DNA of 64,000 bases from Sanderia malayensis (taxonomy: Eukaryota > Cnidaria > Scyphozoa > Semaeostomeae > Pelagiidae). The translations under genes and the position numbers were made by a program. The notes below the pieces were generated by a model. That model was not told where the DNA came from and did not search any database. It saw only the letters and a program-made list of their open reading frames with translations. The first letter of the stretch is position 1. Each line of letters begins with the position of its first letter. The stretch covers positions 744,001 to 808,000 of the forward strand of contig RQOL01000024.1 of NCBI GenBank assembly GCA_013076295.1. Direction: 5' to 3'. Below, in pieces: positions 56,901 through 64,000 of this stretch.

Positions 56901-58798
56901 CGCCCGGGTGCTTATCCGAAGCTTGTACCTGTATTGCCATGGCATGCAGCTTTGCGGGCTTGTTCCAGTGTTTTACCGGCCGCTGGCTCTATCAAAGCTT
57001 GCAATGCTAATCTATATTTGGCGTTCATTTCGCAGACGACTTACGAGCAAGCTAAGAGTTATTGCGAGGAAATAACGTCGGAGAGGAAAGTCAAAAATCT
57101 GGAGAGTGAGATAACGCAGATCGACAAGAGAGTTCACAGCGAAGAGAGAGAGTAAGTTGTATCAACAGAGTCCTATCGTATGTCCTCAACTAAGCCCCCA
57201 CCCCCGAATAGCCCCACCCTCAAATAACCCCCTCCCTCGAATAACCCCCTCTTCGAATAAGCCCCCTCCCTCGAATAACCCCCTCCCTCGACTAACCCGC
57301 TCCCTCGAATAACCCGCTCCCTCGAATAACCCCCTCCTCGAATGACCCCCTCCCCCGAATGACCCCCTCCCTCGAATAACCCCCTCTCTCGAATACCCCC
57401 TCCCTCGAATAAGCCCCCATCCTAAAATATATTTTGCGAAATAAGTCCTGGGGGTTAATTGAGGACGGTATTGCATTTGTACCCATAATGTTGCGAAGGG
57501 CTTTTAACAATGTATATGAAGTCCTGAAACAGCGATGCTGGAAGGGATTCCATGTCTGAAATTGCTTTTTTAGCCGTGGCAATGCTGAAGAAATCACGAA
57601 AAAGTACCATGAAGCAATGACGAAATATAAAGACATTTGCGACACTTTGAAGAGTTTCAAAAGGTTCAACAAGGTAAGCGGTTTTATTTTGCAACTTGAA
57701 AATTCAATCGTAGAATTAGACTGGACTGAACCATTTACTCCTGAAATGATTTCGTTTCTTTGTATTTCTTATTGCAACGAATTGACATTTCTAGGAGGGG
57801 GTAACATTAGGTTTTTGCTTTAATGATATCACGAGATATCGACACAGCTAATGATCGCGACTAATAAATCGAACATCACGGTATAGCGAACTAAACTATT
57901 CACTGTTTGACGAGGATTTGTATTCATCTCCTTCGCAGCGTCTCGATAAGGTTTTGGAGCGCAGAGCGAAGCGGTTCGTTCAATTTCAAAGGTACATCGT
58001 TTCCAGAGCGAGAATGTACTTCACCATGCTCCTGTCACAACGAGGCTACTCTGGGAAATTGAAAATTGACCACGACGAGGAAACGCTTTCTATTATGGTG
58101 AGTTTGTTTGTGTTTTCATGAGTATATGCAGCCAGAGCCTCGATCGCATGGAAGTTGAAAGAATTACTGGTCCAACTTTTGACCGCCTCTCTTGCATGCG
58201 TTGTCTGAAATGATTCTAAATTTCTTTGTAGGTAAATGTGGAGCAGACTAAGGGAACCGCTGTGAAGGACACGCGATCTCTTTCTGGTGGCGAGCGGTCA
58301 CTTTCAACAATCTGTTTTATCATGGCATTATGGGAAGCTATGGAATCCCCATTTCGTGTTCTCGATGAATTTGACGTTTTTATGGTAAGACGGATGAATA
58401 ATTACACTATTTTCAGAACAAGGCTTTATATTGAGATAGAGGCTCCATAAAGATGGCTGTTTTTGTTTGTTTTAGGACATGGTGAATCGCAGAATATCGA
58501 TGGAAATGTTGCTGAAAATGGCGAAAGAGCAGAATAACCGGCAATTTATTTTATTAACCCCGCAGGATATGAGGTAAGCAGTACCTCCAGTACCCCCTGT
58601 ATAACATAATAGTTCATAGTGAATTGGAGTTGCAAAGGTTCAGAATCCAGGGGGTTGCATGTGTCGTGACTAATTAGTTTGTCTTTTTAATTACACAGTA
58701 ATATTTCTGGTGGTAGCAATGTGAGGATATACAAGATGAGAGATCCAGAAAGAGGCCAGTCTACCATTCCATTTCAACCAGTGGCGGGAAGAGAATAG
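41957..58798 (+). CDS. SMC6: SMC6, structural maintenance of chromosomes protein 6, complete
   Basis: Thirty GT-AG exons, phases all consistent, about 1118 residues: 41957-42175, 42712-42826, 43032-43137, 43245-43381, 43688-43749, 43913-43993, 44377-44478, 45013-45150, 45634-45714, 46312-46458, 46692-46780, 47330-47494, 47950-48128, 48488-48666, 52272-52298, 52630-52710, 53315-53401, 53733-53842, 54053-54146, 54517-54582, 55005-55061, 55174-55224, 56358-56477, 56599-56736, 57036-57151, 57574-57673, 57939-58097, 58232-58384, 58476-58573 and 58699-58798. The Walker A motif GRNGSGGKS-type loop spans exons 2-3. Exons 7-13 and 18-26 are coiled-coil arms, exons 14-17 the hinge ([32 protein letters not shown]). 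Exon 28 has the ABC signature [11 protein letters not shown] and the Walker B segment [12 protein letters not shown]; the end is [13 protein letters not shown]. With SMC5 it forms the nuclear SMC5/6 complex for recombination repair and replication stress. Confidence 0.97.
43503..43545. repeat. Perfect 19-bp-arm hairpin in an SMC6 intron
   Basis: Arms 43503-43521 and 43527-43545 (AGCATGCTTATACAACCAG and its exact complement) surround a 5-base loop. No relation to the neighbouring MITEs was seen. It could be a very short inverted duplication or a small-RNA precursor-like stem. Confidence 0.8.
44041..44208. mobile_element. 168-bp hAT-like MITE
   Basis: Ends CAGGGGC...GCCCCTG are flanked by ATCATTTC (44033-44040) and ATCATTTA (44209-44216), an 8-bp duplication with one mismatch. 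The terminal repeats are short. It lies in an SMC6 intron (between exons 6 and 7). Confidence 0.6.
46085..46218. repeat. Two-copy 67-bp tandem duplication
   Basis: The unit starting GCTCTTAGGCTCACGA and ending in AACCTG occurs at 46085 and 46152 with a few mismatches. Directly after it, 46219-46252 resembles a lone right end of the MITE at 46492 (TTTGCGGGATCTTTCTG then TA). Confidence 0.75.
46492..46626. mobile_element. 135-bp MITE with CAG(T/C)AAAA.CCCGCA ends, TA duplication
   Basis: The left end CAGTAAAAACCCGCATAGG and the right end, reverse-complemented as CAGCAAAATCCCGCAAATA, are flanked by TA. This intron sequence lies just after SMC6 exon 10. Confidence 0.65.
49637..49907 (-). pseudogene. 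CR1/L2-like LINE C-terminal fragment
   Basis: The minus strand reads [18 protein letters not shown], then [20 protein letters not shown] and [20 protein letters not shown], the usual end of CR1/L2-type reverse transcriptases. The 200 bases beyond it (49440-49640) look like its 3' tail. It lies inside the long-inverted-repeat element. Confidence 0.7.
50118..51097 (+). pseudogene. DIRS-type tyrosine recombinase, frameshifted
   Basis: The N-terminal SAM-like part is intact in one frame ([46 protein letters not shown]). The frame shifts near 50530-50560 to [17 protein letters not shown], which holds the first catalytic Arg, and shifts again near 50820. The last part reads [16 protein letters not shown], with the H-x-x-R pair, then [16 protein letters not shown], with the nucleophile Tyr. 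All catalytic residues therefore survive but are not in one frame. This recombinase class integrates DIRS retrotransposons through circular DNA; no reverse transcriptase of that class accompanies it here. Confidence 0.8.
53053..53134. mobile_element. 82-bp MITE-like element with CCGTAAA ends
   Basis: CCGTAAAGGCTTT at the left and, reverse-complemented, CCGTAAAAGCTG at the right, with TA after the right end only. The outer bases match the CCGTA ends of elements A and B at 23 kb. Confidence 0.45.
53460..53665. repeat. Minisatellite of about 12-14-bp units (ACACTGT.CTAA-like)
   Basis: Ten or more imperfect units such as CACTGTACTTGACACTGC and AAACACTGTGCAAAACACTG lie in the SMC6 intron between exons 17 and 18. 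Confidence 0.65.
55238..55333. repeat. (AATCAT/AATCAC)n microsatellite
   Basis: Imperfect hexamer/trimer repeats of the AATCAT type start about 13 bases after the donor of SMC6 exon 22. Confidence 0.85.
57176..57468. mobile_element. MITE whose interior has expanded into a CCCTCCCTCGAATAAC minisatellite
   Basis: The left end TCGTATGTCCTCAACTAAGC and the right end, reverse-complemented as CCGTCCTCAATTAACCCCC, are flanked by TA. 57199-57415 holds about twelve 16-18-bp units of CCCTCCCTCGAATAAC. The unit is the same core as the ends of element A at 23 kb. It lies in the SMC6 intron between exons 25 and 26. Confidence 0.7.
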
Positions 58799-59243
58799 AA
58801 GAGCTGCGCATCAGCCACGATGGAAGAGCTGTGCAGGAGCAAAATAGAAACCAACGGGAAGGTATTCCAACCCAGTAATGAATTAACGAAATATTAAATA
58901 TAATCTTCTGTTCTGTTGTTGTTTCAATATGCCAAAGTTTATGATTTGAGGACTGGATTTTCATGCACGAAATTGGTGCTGTTTGGTGGTGTTTAAATTT
59001 TTTTTACTTGCTGTGCTCAAATTTTTGGAGACTTAGAAACTGTGTATCCTTTATAATATGAACCTGCTATTCTTTCAATTTCTTGAGATTTGAGGCTATT
59101 AGCCTCGTGTATACACTATTTCTGTTTGGAACTTTTTATTTGACCAATACGTTGCCCAATTTGTAAATATACCAAATAGATTTTATTCTTGTTTTGTTGA
59201 AGCCTGCATAGCGTAAGCGAATTTGATTTTTTATCATTTTATT

Positions 59244-59391
59244 TAGGTATGTTAGTAAGCAAATTTCTAATCTGTAGGTATGTTATTAAGCAATTTTCTA
59301 ATATGTAGGTGTGTTATTGAGCATATTTCTAATCTCTAGCTATGTTATTGAGCAAGTTTCTAATCTCTAGGTTTGTTATTAAGCAATTTTC
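59244..59391. repeat. Five-copy 31-bp tandem repeat
   Basis: The unit is (G)TAGGTATGTTATTAAGCA followed by ATTTTCTAATCT, with point differences between copies. Confidence 0.8.
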
Positions 59392-60656
59392 TCAGCATAT
59401 TGCATGTATTTTATCATTTTTCAGTGAATTCATAATAGGATATATTTTAAAGTTCACTTTCCTCCGCTTCTAATGAACTCCACTGCCCTTAGTTCTTCTT
59501 TCTGTTTTGTTGCTCGTGATTCGTAAAAAACCGGTACATGTGTTGGCAATGATAAGTAACATATTTGTTTGCAAGATGAAAACTTGGATTTTTCAGTGTA
59601 ATGCTCAGCCTCAAAAACTTTACTTGAGCAGAGAGTTTGTCAGCACCAAGTTTTAAAAAGCATGAAAATATTAATTGAAATTGGGTGTTGGATTCATTTA
59701 TTTCCAAAACACGCTGGAAAAGTTAAAGTACATTTGAATCCCCGAAGGAACAAACATTGTTTTAATTTTATTCGTCATACCACGTCTCTATGTATGAGAA
59801 TTAACCAATCAATTTCCAGCATTTTTCATCAGCTGATCATAGTTCTGTAATGTGATTGGAGAATGATCTTAGCTATTGTTTAGTCAACTCAAAGCAATGA
59901 GATCTCGCCATAATTTCGAAATAATTTCTCAAAGAAGGATGTTTTATTGTTGTTTTGTTTCCAAACGTGGAATAAATGCAAGATATTGTTGAACTCCACT
60001 ACAATGTTTCATACTAGAAATAACTCAGATTATTAACAAACCAAAGTTGCAAGGAAAGAAGAGTTTAGCTGTAGATTTGAGGCAAATATCATCTTAACTA
60101 TATGGTTTAAGGAAAGAAATGACGTGGTAAGTTAATTTCCTTACATTACATAACATATACACTTAGGTATTAAAAGTATTCGAACGCCTGATGAAAAATG
60201 GCGTCTAGAAGTGGCCCTAGGCCTGAGCAAGAAAATTTACATAACAATGTAAGACTACCAAACGGGTTTCAATAGCGAATTTCTTTAGCATAAATATACT
60301 CAAAATTTCATAAATTTTCAAGTGAAAACATCATTTAAACTATATCATATTGTTTTATAATAATATTTAAAGAAAATTGCGAAGAGGTCCCTTAAAAAAT
60401 GTTCACAAAAATTTATCGAAGTGGAGTAATTAAAACGCCAATAATTATAATTTCTGTCACTCAAAGCCACGCAAATTCTCTCTCATTTAAAAGAGAATGT
60501 TGTGAAATTTAGAAAAATGCAAAGATTTGTCATGTAACTGTCTTGACCTTTATAATTTTCAGTTTCAGTCTTTGTTTACCACTGTTTACCTTTGTTTTGT
60601 GCGTAACTTATGCTCACTAAGTGTATTTCATAGACAAGTTGCGTGAATTGTCCATA

Positions 60657-60800
60657 CAGTCAATTCTGCATAGTTCGAACTCGTGTAATTCGAACTCTAT
60701 CTAATTCGAACTAAATTCTCCGTACCTTCAAGGATCACTAATGAACCAATTCTTATAAAACAAGCCTCTATAATTCGAACTTTTTGTAATTCGAACATTT
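60657..60800. repeat. Half MITE with CAGTCAATTCTGCATAG end and ATTCGAAC repeats
   Basis: A left end preceded by TA and followed by four or more ATTCGAAC cores. The right terminal repeat could not be found, so the element is truncated or diverged. Confidence 0.4.
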
Positions 60801-60869
60801 TCACGCTTCCCCAGGGTGCTGGAATTATGTATATAAAATTAAATTAGTCCATAAGCTTGCATAAATGTT

Positions 60870-60875
60870 AAAAAA
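60870..60875 (-). terminator. RNA polymerase III terminator of tRNA-Glu
   Basis: A run of six T on the minus strand begins two bases after the discriminator base of the tRNA. Confidence 0.75.
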
Positions 60876-60877
60876 TT

Positions 60878-60949
60878 CTCCCGTGCGGGGAATCGAACCC
60901 CGGCCACGGCGGTGAGAGCGCCGGATCCTAACCACTAGACCACACGGGA
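60878..60949 (-). tRNA. tRNA-Glu, anticodon CTC
   Basis: A 72-base cloverleaf read on the minus strand. The acceptor TCCCGTG pairs with CACGGGA and the discriminator is G. The A box TGGTCTAGTGG and B box GGTTCGATTCC, internal promoter elements for RNA polymerase III, are intact. The anticodon stem CGGCG/CGCCG encloses the loop CTCTCAC with CTC at 60916-60914. No intron and no encoded CCA, as expected for a nuclear eukaryotic gene. It delivers glutamate at GAG codons. Confidence 0.97.
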
Positions 60950-61055
60950 TTGAACATAAATGTCGCTGCTCAATTGTATTGGCAAAATCGGTGCATAATT
61001 TGGCATAAAATCTTCGTTATTATTTTTTATTTGATATGTCATAAGGTTAATTATA

Positions 61056-61791
61056 CAGTGAAACCTTCATGCAACAGAAACAAGTGGGACCAAATTTATT
61101 GTCCGTTATAGAAAGGTGTCCGCCGTATAAAGGTGTCAATAATTGTATATATTATTCATCAGTGGCGGCGCCAGCTTCAAAAAAGTGGGGGGGATTTTTC
61201 CCGGGTGCGCAAGAAGTTTTTAAAAATTGCGTCTTGCTGCTCTAGGGGTACATGGCGTGCCGAAGGCACGCACGCAATGGCCGGTTATAGCAGCGTTGAA
61301 CGTCGGAAAACGTCGGAGAATTCCCTTCCAAGATGGGAATTCACGGGAGAAGATGATATATGCTCTATGAATTTTAAGCTGATATATGATTTCAAATATA
61401 GACGTTTTACATGTCCAATTCACAGAACGTAGGCCTACCCCCCCCCCCCCAATTTTCTCATCGGATTTGCATGAATCTCAGAGACCATCTTTCTGAAAAA
61501 GTGGGGGGGACTAGTCCCCCCCCCCATTCCCCCCCTGGCGCCGCCACTGTTATTCATGACAAAGCACCTGGTCGCTATAAAGAGGTTTTTCTCCATGAAT
61601 ACATCATGGAGAAATATCATGGACAGCTTACGTAGAAAAGATTGTCCGTTGCCCGTTATTAAGAGGTTTCTGTTGAATAGAGGTTGCTTTTACAAAGAAA
61701 TGACGACGTGAAACTTGGGACCACACAAATGTTTCCCGGTTGTTTGGAGGTTTTCTTTGCATAGAAGACTCCATTAATGGAGGTTTCGCTA
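61056..61791. mobile_element. Tc1/mariner-like MITE (CAGTGAAACCT ends) split by a hAT MITE
   Basis: The left end CAGTGAAACCTTC and the right end, reverse-complemented as TAGCGAAACCTCC, are flanked by TA. The inner halves mirror each other (GTGGGACCAAA with TTGGGACCAC; GTCCGTTATAGA with GTCCGTTGCCCG). A 390-bp hAT MITE is inserted between the halves. Confidence 0.6.
61160..61549. mobile_element. hAT-like MITE with perfect 8-bp duplication
   Basis: Terminal inverted repeats CAGTGGCGGCGCCAG are perfect over 15 bp. The flanks are TTATTCAT at 61152-61159 and 61550-61557. Interior homopolymer G and C tracts follow. No transposase. Confidence 0.85.
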
Positions 61792-62584
61792 TACAAAGCT
61801 CACCGTATCTGTTGTCAATAGAAGGGGACTGGGTAGAGGTACGATATAATCATTCTCTTGTGAAGATTCGTGAGCTATTCGAGTTGATAGCGATAGAATT
61901 GTCTCGAAAATAATAAACGTGAAATGACATGTTTTTCCAACTAGAAGAATGCGAATTGCAAAATAATAGAACAATTAATCATCCATTTCTGCAACACAAT
62001 TACCGAAATTGCTTCTTCTAATACCAGAGGGAGAGCAAAATTTTAGCGTCGAAAGGAAAAAAGGACCTTATCCAAAGATAGTGTCGTATCGGTACTGTGG
62101 CGATCTTTATACTAAAGAAACACTACATATAAAAAGAACTGAAGATTGTCCTTGACAACCATTGATATTTTCGAAATCAGATAACTTGGCCTGATTTGTA
62201 CATAAGTCTTTGGAAAACTTGAAGTAAATTAGAAAAGCTTTGAAAATGTTTCGAAATCAAAATAACCTACGTATACAATTAGATATTAATTATTGAAGCA
62301 TATAATTGAACACATAAACATAATTAGAATTTATTGCAGTGATAAAAAAGAGTAGATGATGATAATTTATGAATTACTGGAAATACAACAGTGATAATAT
62401 CGAGTTCTAGGAAAACTGCTGATATAGGTAAACACCCGTACATAAGAACCAATGGATTACGGCCACAATTCTCAATTATTGGTCAAAACAATAGAAGAAA
62501 CAATGGTACACTGTTTTTGAATAATAGGTTGGATGCAAAATTGGCAGATTCTGATATACAGCTGTTTACTGTATTAAAATGTTC

Positions 62585-63913
62585 TTAAACATCGGATCGA
62601 AGTCTTGCAAGACGAGCAGACAATTCATCCTAAAACAAAAAGAATGAGACGTTACCCCGGTCTTTTTCATGCCTATTAAGCATTAAATTCATTACCCCAA
62701 TAAAGTCACCCCAACGAAGGGTGTAAGCATGACATTTGTGATTCACCCCCGTAAAAATTCCACTTCATATCATCCACTTCTGAGTTTTTGTCATAGAGTT
62801 ATTTGGAAGACGAAAATTCCACCTCGTATCACCAACGTTTGATTTTTTGTCATAGAGTTATATTTGGAAGAAAAACTTACCTGCTCCTGCGAAGCAGTGG
62901 TTGCTGCGCTGGCTTGACCAATGGAACCCATTTCACCTTGAGGTAGTTCCATGTTCAATTCGAGACTGTAAAATAAATTCGTTGTTGCAGCTGTTACCAG
63001 GTTGCTTTGCTTACAATGTTCAATAATGATCAATGGAATAAACAAATGCTTGTGTTAATTCCATTGGTGATAATGATCAATGATGTGTAGCATGTTGAGG
63101 TTCAACAATCCGCTTCATTACGCACAACTTGAGTTGTGTAAAGTCAACTCTCGTTCTGGACGGTTTTGAATTAAGCAAGACCAATATAATCAACCCTTCA
63201 GAATATAGTTTCAGAATTCTGGTATAATCAACACTTTCTCTGAGCTAACGCTTCTATGGAGTGGACCTTGTTAAAGCAGAAAGTGATTTTATATCCCTAC
63301 TAAACGTAAGATTTCTGTATGAAATTGTGCAGTATGTGGTACTGCGGAGTAGCCCCCCAATAAGGAAAACAGGAAAGAGAATCTGGTACTCATAGTCATG
63401 GTGTCTGCTTTGTGAGGGTTGACTGCATCATCAGCCAATTACAATGCATGATGTACGAAATGGCAGCAGAAAGCCAAAAATAATTGCAAACACAAGTTGA
63501 AAAGATTAAACCAAATTAGATAAACAATATTACCCATGCTCATCTGCAACCTGTTGCATGAGATTGTCAACTTGACCCTGGTGGTGAAAAAAAGAATAAT
63601 AGATTAGCAGCAAGCCCTAAAAGTTATGTAAATCCCTATATATCCTTGTATATATATCCTGTTGAGATTGAAGTTCCAAGAAGGACAGAGAGAGCCATGG
63701 AAATACCAACCAAACCAAAAAGAAATATCACAAAGCATTGACGAAATATAAGACCTACACTTTGAAGAGCTTCAAAAATTTTACCAAAACAAGCATAGTT
63801 GTTACCTGAGGAACTGTGAGTGTAGTTGTATCTCCCATTGCATTTTCCATGTATCCAGTTTGTACATCAAGATCTTCAAATTGTTTCTCAAACTTGTCCA
63901 TCAAGCCAGACAT
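62585..63913 (-). CDS. CHMP1: CHMP1 (ESCRT-III subunit), last four exons
   Basis: Exons 63913-63806, 63577-63534, 62965-62881 and 62629-62585 are phase-consistent and encode the C-terminal 93 residues; the N-terminal core helices lie right of the window. The sequence opens SGLMDKFEKQFEDLDVQTG and TTTLTVPQ, as in CHMP1/Did2 around residue 110. It continues VDNLMQQVADEHG and closes with the MIT-interacting motif DELSARLARLR, which binds VPS4, spastin and other MIT-domain proteins. CHMP1 helps recycle and shape ESCRT-III in endosomal sorting and cell abscission. The spliced C-terminus looks intact. CHMP1A and CHMP1B cannot be told apart here. Confidence 0.93.
62754..62872. repeat. Two-copy 59-bp tandem duplication next to a CHMP1 exon
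   Basis: AAAATTCCAC(T/C)TC... through TTTGTCATAGAGTTAT and TTTGGAAGA occurs twice in tandem with a few differences. The second copy ends just outside the donor site of CHMP1 exon 62965-62881. Confidence 0.75.
63664..63790 (+). pseudogene. Relic resembling joined SMC6 exons 25-26
   Basis: The plus strand reads ERESHGNTNQTKKKYHKALT then KYK and TLKSFKNF. SMC6 exons 25/26 read ..[18 protein letters not shown] and [17 protein letters not shown]. The match crosses the exon 25/26 junction without an intron, so it looks like a piece of a processed (reverse-transcribed) copy. It lies antisense within the CHMP1 intron between exons 63913-63806 and 63577-63534. Nothing else of SMC6 was seen around it. 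Confidence 0.55.
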
Positions 63914-64000
63914 CTACAAAAAAACCAAGTCATAAGCAGTTTAGCATTGTACAGGACAATGGAGTTACCTTAAAGGTAAGAAGCTTTATTAACCTTTCAG

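Larger units (their letters stand above)
58799..60869. other. SMC6 3' flank, no further gene seen
   Basis: Immediately downstream of the SMC6 stop; the first part is presumably 3' UTR. It holds one tandem repeat (59244-59391) and, near 60657-60800, a half MITE starting TA then CAGTCAATTCTGCATAG with internal ATTCGAAC repeats. No coding exon was recognised. Confidence 0.5.

Noticed and set aside
57199..57415. Regular short repeats that could suggest a CRISPR array
   Set aside because: Repeats are contiguous 16-18-bp units without unique spacers, sit between MITE ends in an intron, and the DNA is animal nuclear.
60878..60949. tRNA-derived SINE
   Set aside because: Both internal boxes and the whole cloverleaf are intact, a T-run terminator follows directly, and no SINE body is attached; a genuine tRNA gene is simpler.

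Overview
The window is a stretch of AT-rich, intron-rich animal nuclear DNA with one 100-base assembly gap (32835-32934). Genes with many small GT-AG exons, a secreted fibrinogen-type lectin with a PAN-like module, a BEL/Pao retroelement, a DIRS-type recombinase and many short inverted-repeat transposons suggest a marine invertebrate. A cnidarian (anthozoan) is my best guess, but this rests on gene content and style, not on a search.

Layout. (1) 2682-10809, minus strand: six exons of an ARID5-type chromatin regulator whose 3' exons lie off or near the left edge; its probable promoter is at 10.9-11.2 kb. (2) 10.8-15.6 kb: intergenic. (3) 15577-24323, minus: a complete 10-exon FAM76 gene whose introns hold several MITEs, one nested inside another. 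(4) 24.3-26.9 kb: MITEs and an inverted copy of the FAM76 leader. (5) 26878-28278, minus: a two-exon gene I do not recognise. (6) 28481-31126: an intact-looking THAP/DDE transposon with perfect 65-bp terminal repeats. (7) 31.8-37.6 kb: LINE scraps, the gap and a 5'-truncated, frameshifted BEL/Pao element with its 3' LTR. (8) 38.0-39.3 kb, plus: a PAN + fibrinogen-domain gene, followed by a solo LTR at 40727-41226. (9) 41957-58798, plus: a complete SMC6 gene. I resolved 30 coding exons, all phase-consistent, giving about 1118 residues. One large intron carries a 2.9-kb long-inverted-repeat element containing a broken DIRS-type tyrosine recombinase. (10) 60878-60949, minus: tRNA-Glu(CTC). (11) 62585-63913, minus: the last four exons of CHMP1 (ESCRT-III), truncated by the right edge.

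The cellular genes do not form a functional cluster: SMC6 (genome stability), CHMP1 (membrane scission and abscission), FAM76 (nuclear zinc-finger protein) and ARID5 (chromatin) are ordinary neighbours. The accessory interest is in the mobile DNA. There is a family of TA-flanked elements whose ends carry CAGT or CCGT plus a repeated core, hAT-like MITEs with clear 8-bp duplications, the recent THAP transposon whose second gene has been replaced by a satellite, the recombinase-bearing inverted-repeat element, and an apparently spliced relic of SMC6 exons 25-26 inside a CHMP1 intron.
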